35,412 bases of DNA, taken from the NCBI GenBank assembly GCA_013285705.1, contig JABDHA010000043.1, positions 1 to 35,412 of the forward strand, given 5' to 3'. A program made the position numbers and the translations under genes. Positions within the stretch are counted from its first letter, which is position 1; each line of letters starts with the position of its first letter. A model generated the notes under the pieces. The model was not told the origin of the DNA. It did no database searches and saw only the letters and a program-made list of their open reading frames with translations. Below, piece by piece: positions 7,864 through 14,013 of this stretch. This stretch comes from Acidobacteriota bacterium (GTDB lineage: Bacteria > Acidobacteriota > Terriglobia > Terriglobales > Acidobacteriaceae).

Positions 7864-9530
7864 ATACCAACCAATTCTTTTTCCCCGCCTCTTATCATCT
7901 GCGCCCCTATGGTTACCTCTTCACCGGTCAGGTTTACCCGGCATCCTTTGATCGTGATAACCGTCTCGTGGTACTTTACCCCCTTTGTGCTAGAGACCTC
8001 AAACGTGGGCGCAATTGCCGCTAGTAATTCTCTCTTCTGGCGCGGCTCCAACTTGTGCCAACGTTTAAACTGTCGCGCATAAGGTGCCCACATCTTGGGC
8101 GAAATAAATTCTAAGTTGGGCCGGGTTGCCGCCAACGTAGCTTCAGAGGCGCGTTTCTCCAGATCGAATTTCTGCCGTTGTCGGTCGAAGATTTCGATAG
8201 TGATCGATCCCCGCGCATACAGCTCGCCGATGCGCTCTATGGCTCGTTCAGCCCCGGCAATCTCCATCTGCAATCGTTCGATCTTCTGCTTAGACGACTC
8301 CGCGTTCTCTGCGTTCTCGTGAGCTTTCATCAGATTGATGAGTAACTCTTCATCGCCAAACTTAGCCTGCACTAACTCATCCAGTATGGCCTCGGCTGCC
8401 TCGCGGCGCATGCGGCGCATGGTGCAGGTGGCGGGTTTGATTTTTCGGTTTGGACGCCGATGGTCATGCGCGTCGAGGCAATGGTAATACTCGGCGTAAA
8501 AATTATTCGCCCGTCTGTTCTGATACTTGATGGTGCTTATATTGGCGCCGCAGGCGCAGCGCAGGAAGCCGCGATACGCGAATGGGTCAGCGGGTGTATT
8601 TACATGCCCTCTCTTCCAGTGCATGTCACGCTTCAACTGGAGAAGGTTCTGAGTCACACCAAAAACTTGTTCCGAAATGGGTGGGTTCTCCAGCATCCGA
8701 ATTCGCACACGCTCATTTTCGGGAATTATCACGCGTCTCTGGTAGCGCAATTGTCCGGCCCGCTCCCCTTCTTTCCAATACTCGTTGCGCCGTGAGTCGG
8801 CAGTCCTCTTGGGAACATGCCAGCCGGTGTAAATCTCATTGCTCAGTATGTACGGGATGGTGTCGTAGGGAATACCTGTTCTCCGGTGTAGTTCGCCGTA
8901 ATGGGTAATGCCGCTGACGAACAGGTCGAATAGTTCGATGACGCGGCCAATCTTTGCCTCATCCACGGCCAGCAGATTACGCTGGCCATCGTTGACAACC
9001 TTCAGACCATAAGGCACGGTGCCGCGACCAGACGACCACTCCCCTCGATTGCGCTTTGACAGCTTGCCGCCCAGCATGCGATCTCGAATCAACTTGCGCT
9101 CATAGCCCGCAAACGCGTACTTGATATGCGCGAAGAGTTTGTCGGAAGCGTTATTCAAATCAAATACGCCGTCACGCAGATAGAGCTTGACGCCGTGCTC
9201 CGCCAGCCGTTGCAGGATGACGTAATCTTCGAAGTTCTCCGGGCGCATCAGTCGCGATTCTTCGCTCAGTACGATGCCCCTGCATTGACCGCTGGCCACG
9301 ATACGCAGTACGTCCTGCATTTCCGGCGAACGTAAAATTTCCGATCCGCTCACGCCCTCGATCTGCTTTTGCCAACGCGGCTCCAGTCCCTCCCGCTTCG
9401 AAATCTTTTCGCAGTTCGCTCTCTGCGCCGGAATTCCCGCCTTGTCATCTTTGCCTTGCGCCACCGTGGAGACGCGTATGATTTCCACGACCGGAATCTT
9501 AGGCGATTGCTTTCTTTCCTGTGGTCCCAT
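7842..9530 (-). CDS. Large serine recombinase (site-specific integrase)
   Basis: A 562-residue recombinase that would cut and rejoin att sites through a 5'-phosphoserine. The N-terminal resolvase domain carries IIRVSTVAQ with catalytic Ser21, followed by LSEESRLMRP (about 88-97) and the long helix E leading to about residue 150. The 'recombinase' DNA-binding domain covers about 160-270 (VPYGLKV, GIPYDTIPYILSNEIYTGWHV). A zinc ribbon has Cys325, Cys327, Cys351 and Cys369, and a coiled coil covers about 400-440. The ATG at 9530 has AAGGGAG upstream. The final residues GTPSYL and the stop are encoded by the target-gene side of the junction (7842-7862), so the C-terminus depends on the integration site. 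It is the outermost gene of the element, as usual for an integrase. Confidence 0.93.
   Translation of the reverse strand: MGPQERKQSPKIPVVEIIRVSTVAQGKDDKAGIPAQRANCEKISKREGLEPRWQKQIEGVSGSEILRSPEMQDVLRIVASGQCRGIVLSEESRLMRPENFEDYVILQRLAEHGVKLYLRDGVFDLNNASDKLFAHIKYAFAGYERKLIRDRMLGGKLSKRNRGEWSSGRGTVPYGLKVVNDGQRNLLAVDEAKIGRVIELFDLFVSGITHYGELHRRTGIPYDTIPYILSNEIYTGWHVPKRTADSRRNEYWKEGERAGQLRYQRRVIIPENERVRIRMLENPPISEQVFGVTQNLLQLKRDMHWKRGHVNTPADPFAYRGFLRCACGANISTIKYQNRRANNFYAEYYHCLDAHDHRRPNRKIKPATCTMRRMRREAAEAILDELVQAKFGDEELLINLMKAHENAENAESSKQKIERLQMEIAGAERAIERIGELYARGSITIEIFDRQRQKFDLEKRASEATLAATRPNLEFISPKMWAPYARQFKRWHKLEPRQKRELLAAIAPTFEVSSTKGVKYHETVITIKGCRVNLTGEEVTIGAQMIRGGEKELVGIGTPSYL
7851..7863. other. 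Candidate attachment core, recombinase-side junction
   Basis: CGATGGGGTCCCA ends the block shared with 14124-14136 (CGATGGGATCCCA); beyond it the two copies are unrelated. The near-palindromic GGGRTCCC is a plausible centre for the recombinase, but the true 2-bp crossover is not determined. Confidence 0.5.
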
Positions 9531-9753
9531 TCGGTGCTCCCTTCACTCGCTTTTTGGGTCCGATAAATCTGCGCATGGCGGCAATGGCAGCATCCTGCTC
9601 ACCCGCATCGAGGAGGCGTTCTATCTCGTCCAACTGCTTGGACTCTTCCTCCGCAATCTGCATGGCCACCCGTGCAAGTCCCCAGTACTTACCGTGCTCT
9701 TCAAGGGGATTGCGTGGTGTCATCTTATTAACATTGCTTTTCTTATTCCTCAT
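9499..9753 (-). CDS. Small charged protein overlapping the recombinase start
   Basis: An 84-residue protein of unknown family, highly charged and mostly helical (YWGLARVAMQIAEEESKQLDEIERLLDAGEQDAAIAAMRRFI), with a basic C-terminal tail (PKKRVKG, TTGKKAIA). AGAGG lies five bases before the ATG at 9753. It overlaps the recombinase start by 32 bp on the same strand, so the two are translationally linked. Small ORFs in this position can be recombination directionality or DNA-binding helper proteins; that role is only a guess here. A second in-frame ATG (11 codons in) is possible. Confidence 0.65.
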   Translation of the reverse strand: MRNKKSNVNKMTPRNPLEEHGKYWGLARVAMQIAEEESKQLDEIERLLDAGEQDAAIAAMRRFIGPKKRVKGAPNGTTGKKAIA

Positions 9754-10042
9754 AGCTACCTCTCACTCAGCCCGTGCCACCGGCTCGCGCAGGATTTCGG
9801 GTTCCGCGTGCTGCGGGCCGGACCTATCGACCTCCGAACGTTTCCTCAAAACCCATTACCCATCGTTAACTCTGAATCAGTGCGGTGATCTCCGTCATGT
9901 CGAAATCGATGCTGTGAAATTTAAAGCGTTCTGTGGGAACCAGCACGTCGGTCCGTGTAGCACTGCCACATCTGCTTCTTCGTGTCCACGAACCAAAGTT
10001 TGAGAGGTGTCCGTCTGCATAGCGCCATCTCTCTCTGCTCAT

Positions 10043-10060
10043 TGTTCGGTAAACCGAACA
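10043..10060. promoter_or_regulatory. Perfect operator palindrome before the Xre gene
   Basis: TGTTCGGTAAACCGAACA has perfect 8-bp arms around a central AA and lies 31 bp before the Xre ATG. Its size and symmetry fit an Xre/Cro-type dimer site; autoregulation is inferred. The rest of the 9754-10091 gap shows no gene and must hold the promoter of the leftward recombinase genes. Confidence 0.7.
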
Positions 10061-10091
10061 TATAGATCAACAATACAGGCAACGATGGGGA

Positions 10092-10307
10092 ATGGCAACT
10101 TCCTTTCCCGTCCGTCTTGGTCGCCGCCTCAGCGGTCTAAGAGAAAAGCTGGGGCTGTCGCAAACCCAATTAGCAGACATGGCAGGGATCGGGCGAGCGC
10201 ATCTGAGCCAGATCGAAAACGGAGCAGTCTCTGCTCGAATCGACACTCTATACGCCATTGCGCAAGCACTCGGCTTGAAACTAGAAGAGATGCTGAAAGG
10301 CTTTTAG
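10092..10307 (+). CDS. Xre-family helix-turn-helix regulator
   Basis: A 71-residue protein that is almost entirely one HTH_3 (Cro/C1-type) domain: LGRRLSGLREKLGLSQTQLADMAGIGRAHLSQIENGAVSARIDTLYAIAQALGLKLEEML, with the LSQTQLADMAG and SQIENG motifs typical of the fold. There is no effector domain, so it probably acts as a simple dimeric repressor like restriction-modification controller proteins or phage Cro. The palindrome at 10043-10060 is its likely site. It points away from the recombinase and may hold the element's integration genes or cargo in check. The ribosome binding site is modest (GGGGA just before the ATG). Confidence 0.85.
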   Translation: MATSFPVRLGRRLSGLREKLGLSQTQLADMAGIGRAHLSQIENGAVSARIDTLYAIAQALGLKLEEMLKGF

Positions 10308-10461
10308 CGGGGCTGATAGTTTGTCGGCAAAGATGACTAACGTGATTTGGATCAGGTTGGTTCACATTAAGCAGTTTTTGAAACTGGGAATCCGAAGGGC
10401 GCCCTTGCCTGAACGGCTGTTTTAGGATGATTTGTGCCAGACACCGATGCTCCCACACACC

Positions 10462-10551
10462 CTGAGAACTTTGTGAACGCTGCGTCTGCTTTAGCGCTTA
10501 TAGAGACCCACCCACTACGCGTGCAAGAGAAGTCACGAGACGCGTTTTCGG
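10462..10551 (+). repeat. Element-internal direct repeat, copy 1
   Basis: It begins CTGAGAACTTTGTGAACGCTGCGT and ends CGAGACGCGTTTTCGG. A diverged second copy in the same orientation lies at 10975-11050. It fills most of the 10308-10599 gap. No known repeat family is recognised and no coding sense is seen. Confidence 0.6.
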
Positions 10552-10599
10552 CAACAGGTGTTGCCAAGTGCGCCTAGTCACAGGCAATATCTCAAGTGA

Positions 10600-10878
10600 A
10601 TGACAACCACCAAGGCTGATTACATTCTTGCCCTGCTACGGGAGGTTCAACGTATCCACCCACCCCCCGCATATTGCAAAACCCACCACGGCGTTACATG
10701 GGAGCACAGCGACAGTGGCGATATTCTCGTTCTCCTTGTCTGCGTGGGCGATGCCTTGTGGCGATACAAAATAAATCCTGCCGACCTGTCCGACGACCCT
10801 GCCGAAACAGCGGCGCGATTGGTGGCGCAGTTCAAAGGCAATATATATACAGATGGCGACCCAGCTCATCACATATAG
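10600..10878 (+). CDS. Small hypothetical protein
   Basis: A 92-residue protein with no recognised family. It looks globular (TKADYILALLREVQRIHPPPAYCKTHHGV..., then a VLLVCVGDALWRYKINPADL core), has no signal peptide, and carries a Cys/His-rich spot (CKTHHG) near residue 27 that is too sparse to call a metal site. The ATG at 10600 has only a weak upstream CAAGTGA. It lies between the two copies of the element-internal direct repeat, which makes it a candidate repeat-flanked cargo cassette. It may be genuine, but support is limited to length and composition. Confidence 0.45.
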   Translation: MTTTKADYILALLREVQRIHPPPAYCKTHHGVTWEHSDSGDILVLLVCVGDALWRYKINPADLSDDPAETAARLVAQFKGNIYTDGDPAHHI

Positions 10879-10974
10879 CCATTCAATTAAGGAGACGACA
10901 TCTGACGAAGTAACAGTTCATTGCGACTCCTGTTATTCGAACCGTCGAACAAATGCCGGGTTCCATTAACTAAA

Positions 10975-11050
10975 CTGACAACCTTGCGAACACTGCGTTT
11001 GGCTTAGTCCCATTTATGCGTGTAAAAAGAGTCAAGAGAGGCGTTTTCGG
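10975..11050 (+). repeat. Element-internal direct repeat, copy 2
   Basis: It begins CTGACAACCTTGCGAACACTGCGT and ends AGAGAGGCGTTTTCGG, matching 10462-10551 with a roughly 14-bp deletion in the middle. The surrounding 10879-11234 gap separates two convergent genes and holds no other feature that I can see. Confidence 0.6.
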
Positions 11051-11234
11051 GGTAATGGTGCATCTTTCGCCAAGTAAAATACAAAGAATGCCGAGTGGGG
11101 CATCTGGTGGATGCCGTTCGGGTTTGGGAGGGCACATGCCCGTCGCACCACGTTCGAACATCACCCTTCGCGGGCACTCGGCAGCCACTCTAATTTCGGC
11201 AATAACCTACATTGGCAATAACACACTTGACCGA

Positions 11235-11918
11235 CTACGAATCTTCGTCACTAGCGAATTCGACAAGAAAATCCCCCAATTCCGCGAATGCAGGATTTGC
11301 GATATCAAGGACCTTGTTCTTTTTAGCCCACAAGTAGGCGAGTGAGCAGCAGGGGTCGTTCTTGCAATGCGATGCGACATAGCAAGCCATTCTCATCTTA
11401 GCTATTTTATTCGGCTTCCAATCCGCCATCGTGGACGTGCATTCCCCGAGTTTATCAATGCATTCCAACCCTTTCGGATTCTCGGCGAGAACGGCTTCTA
11501 AAAGTAGGTGCTCAAGTTCTCCCGTCTTTCCCCGACCCGGCGTTAGATAGACCCCTGTCTTATGTTTCTTTCCCTTGTGGATGACATAGCTACTCGTAGG
11601 AGGTTTGAAGGGGTCAACAAAGGCTTTAGTCGCTTCCGTGAAGGAAGCCAACGGGTCGTCATCGGCGTCCGTGACAATCAAGACGCCACGCAACTTCGAT
11701 GCACGTCCAGCAAGAAGGCCTACAAGTTTCCCGATTGCCTCTTTACCCATTATTCCATCTGATCGTTTTGGATAGGTTACGTCACAATTAGATATCTGAA
11801 GATGAGTCAATAGTGCACATACCAACCCCATTTCATGGAATCCCTCGCATACCACGACGTAAGGACTTTCAGGCTCAAAAGGTTTGCCGTCAGAAGAACT
11901 CTTGTCATCGCACTTCAA
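11235..11918 (-). CDS. TOPRIM-fold (DUF3226-like) partner of the ABC ATPase
   Basis: A 227-residue cytoplasmic protein with the outline of a TOPRIM domain: VVVCEGFHEMG with Glu25 after a beta strand, then GVLIVTDADDDP with the acidic cluster Asp84/Asp86 after a second strand. The later TGVYLTPGRGKTGELEHLLLEAV stretch (121-142) resembles the 'GiwimPdN..pG.LEdfL' block of DUF3226. TOPRIM proteins use such residues to hold Mg2+ for nucleic-acid cleavage or strand passage, so a nuclease role is possible but unproven. The ATG overlaps the end of the upstream ATPase gene by 14 bp, so the pair is translationally coupled. In OLD proteins these two activities sit in one chain; here they are split, as in PARIS, whose second subunit however carries DUF4435. 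Confidence 0.8.
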   Translation of the reverse strand: MKCDDKSSSDGKPFEPESPYVVVCEGFHEMGLVCALLTHLQISNCDVTYPKRSDGIMGKEAIGKLVGLLAGRASKLRGVLIVTDADDDPLASFTEATKAFVDPFKPPTSSYVIHKGKKHKTGVYLTPGRGKTGELEHLLLEAVLAENPKGLECIDKLGECTSTMADWKPNKIAKMRMACYVASHCKNDPCCSLAYLWAKKNKVLDIANPAFAELGDFLVEFASDEDS

Positions 11919-12990
11919 AGTTTTGCTCCAACGCAGAATCTAGATATTTGCCAGGAAGTGAATCGACAGTGCACCCAACCTCCTCTCTAGTTGCGCGGAG
12001 TAACCTGAAATCTTCCTCGTTGCCGTTCAATATTGGTTTCATGGCCGCGATGCACTCTGCGCTATGTGTACTGACGAACAACTGAACATTAAATTCTTTA
12101 GCCAACAAATAAAGGGACTTCCAGATCGAAGGCAGAAGCCTGTGGTGAAACCCGTCCTCCAGTTGGTCAATGAGGATAGTGCCTCCTCTAAAGTTGCCGA
12201 GCGCCACTGCTATTCCGAGCAACCTATTGATGCCATCAGAGACGAGAGGGACAGGCATTTTCTTAGGTTTCCCTTGAACTTTGGCAAACATCATTGGAAT
12301 CCCAGCGTGATAATCGATAGAGAGATCGAGTATGAAAGGGAACTCCTTTTTCAGCACCTCAAGAACGGTGCTTGCCTCTCCGGTCTTATCTAGCTCTGAA
12401 AACCGCTTAGCATTCTCATCTGGAGTTTCGGTAGCCCCCGGAGAAAACCAGACGCACGGAAATAAATCGACGCGGCTAACATCGAATTGCCATCCAGTCG
12501 GCGAAACTCTGGGCTTCGCCTTCGTTTCGGGGAAATTTGCCCGTTTCCAAGTAAACTCGATCTGCGGCATGCCTCCAACTTGTTGCTGGCTGTTATCGCC
12601 GCTAGCCGAGGACTGCTTGCCGAATGGCAGCTCTTGCGGTCCAGCGTCGGCCACATACTGAATGGATAGTGACCTGCTGTCCGAGCTTGGATTACCCGAG
12701 GCCTTAATGGAAATCTTCTTTTCTTGCTGGAAATTGAAGAAAAGATCCTCCCATATTCCACGGTATGAAGGCGCATCGACGGGAACCACTATCTGATTTC
12801 CCATCTTACGAAGGCCTCGCATCTGAAATACGACGTTAGGTGCCAGAGAGCCAGAAGATATGAAAATAGACTCCAAAAAGGCACTTTTGCCGCTGGAATT
12901 TTCACCGACGAGCAAATTAATTCGCTTCAAATCTTCAACCTCCAAATGCTTGAAGCATCGGAAGTTTGTGATATTGACTTGCTCAATCAT
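11905..12990 (-). CDS. AAA/ABC-type ATPase of the RecF/OLD-like class
   Basis: A 361-residue ATPase of the AAA_15/AAA_21 (SMC/RecF-like) group. From the ATG at 12990 it opens MIEQVNITNFRCFKHLEV, the standard N-terminus of the family. Walker A is GENSSGKS (29-36), a degenerate signature region is LVSDGINRLLGIAVAL (249-264), Walker B is TILIDQLEDG (271-280), and the H-loop is VSTHSAEC (306-313). The residue after the Walker B aspartate is Gln276, where most relatives have Glu. An upstream ATG at 13059 would add 23 residues without a good ribosome binding site. It overlaps and precedes the TOPRIM gene, and together they look like a defence module in which the ATPase senses or gates and the TOPRIM protein acts; that role is inferred. 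Confidence 0.88.
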   Translation of the reverse strand: MIEQVNITNFRCFKHLEVEDLKRINLLVGENSSGKSAFLESIFISSGSLAPNVVFQMRGLRKMGNQIVVPVDAPSYRGIWEDLFFNFQQEKKISIKASGNPSSDSRSLSIQYVADAGPQELPFGKQSSASGDNSQQQVGGMPQIEFTWKRANFPETKAKPRVSPTGWQFDVSRVDLFPCVWFSPGATETPDENAKRFSELDKTGEASTVLEVLKKEFPFILDLSIDYHAGIPMMFAKVQGKPKKMPVPLVSDGINRLLGIAVALGNFRGGTILIDQLEDGFHHRLLPSIWKSLYLLAKEFNVQLFVSTHSAECIAAMKPILNGNEEDFRLLRATREEVGCTVDSLPGKYLDSALEQNFEVR

Positions 12991-13224
12991 GAAGGCATCT
13001 CTCTCGGACCGGGAAATATTTCGGTTGCGTTGAGACCCGAATTGTCTCTTATCCAGCATACTGCTGTCTTTAATAGTTTGGGGCGGGCATAGACATACAT
13101 AACTCAGCAGAGTATCACCGCTCCAAGAGTCTGAATTTCACTCAATTCAATGTGAGTCTCAGTCGCCCCTTTCCTACTCAACATAATTTTGACGCATTGT
13201 TCAAGGTTTGCGACCATTCGGGGT

Positions 13225-13935
13225 ATGGATGATCGTTTTAAAGCTGCAATCGTTTTCCTTAAATCCTCGATGGCTCAGGGGGTTGGAAGCGTAACAGGCT
13301 CCGTTGTCTTATTTGCGTTAGCAGCCGTTGAACATAGTAGAGATAAGAATGTGTCTGGCTTCTCATTTTTATTCGCTGGCTGCGTACTCTTTTGCTTTGG
13401 ATTTGCTCGTGCGGTAATAGGCAGAAATGACAAGTTGCTGGAAGCCAGCAATAATCCTAAGCCTGCCTTCTGGATAGAAGTTCACCGTCTAGTCTATTCC
13501 GATAGTAATTCCTTACTTCTTGCTCAATGTACGGTAATAAACAGATCGCCAAAAGCCGCAGGAATACTAAAGGCAACTCTAGTTGACAGGCGCAATTTGG
13601 TTGCTGCGGAGACACAAGCGTTTTCCGGTGGTTTGAACCATAAAGCAATTTTTTATTCAGGAATTAAACGGGTTTCTCTCAAGATTGATGAAAACGGTTA
13701 TCACAAAAAGGAATCGGTCGCTAAGGAAAGTATTGTCAACCTATTTCCCATTCTCAAAGCCCCGGTTGTTGAGGGGGTGCAGGAAAAAGGATGGTTCGCA
13801 TTTTTTGGAATACCTGCAATCAATGCTGATGACAAGGGTCCATATACCTTTGGTCTCACGCTGACAGACACGCTTGGACATCTGCATGGTCCCGTAGACC
13901 TCTCTCCAGAACTGGAAGTGAGGGATATACTGTGA
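13225..13935 (+). CDS. Hypothetical two-helix membrane protein next to the ATPase
   Basis: A 236-residue protein without a recognised family. Two hydrophobic segments lie at about residues 20-37 (GVGSVTGSVVLFALAAVEH) and 48-66 (FSFLFAGCVLFCFGFARAV). They are followed by a beta-rich soluble domain of about 160 residues (FWIEVHRLVYS..., LLLAQCTVINRSPKAAGIL), which resembles an immunoglobulin-like or C2-like sandwich. The ATG at 13225 is preferred; a TTG at 13189 would add 12 residues. It is transcribed divergently from the ATPase across about 230 bp and ends 79 bp before the permease stop, at the far edge of the proposed element. It could be a membrane effector of the ATPase/TOPRIM module or an independent cargo gene. 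Confidence 0.65.
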   Translation: MDDRFKAAIVFLKSSMAQGVGSVTGSVVLFALAAVEHSRDKNVSGFSFLFAGCVLFCFGFARAVIGRNDKLLEASNNPKPAFWIEVHRLVYSDSNSLLLAQCTVINRSPKAAGILKATLVDRRNLVAAETQAFSGGLNHKAIFYSGIKRVSLKIDENGYHKKESVAKESIVNLFPILKAPVVEGVQEKGWFAFFGIPAINADDKGPYTFGLTLTDTLGHLHGPVDLSPELEVRDIL

Positions 13936-14013
13936 CCAAACATCTGAAGAATTAGGGACTGAAGCCCTGCTCCTGTGGAGTATTTTTCTCAGGCGTGAAG
14001 CCCGATTTTTCTG

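Noticed and set aside
9521..10003. Plus-strand frames of 148-160 codons near the recombinase start
   Set aside because: They have no recognisable domain, are serine/arginine-rich, and are antisense to the recombinase and its small upstream ORF.
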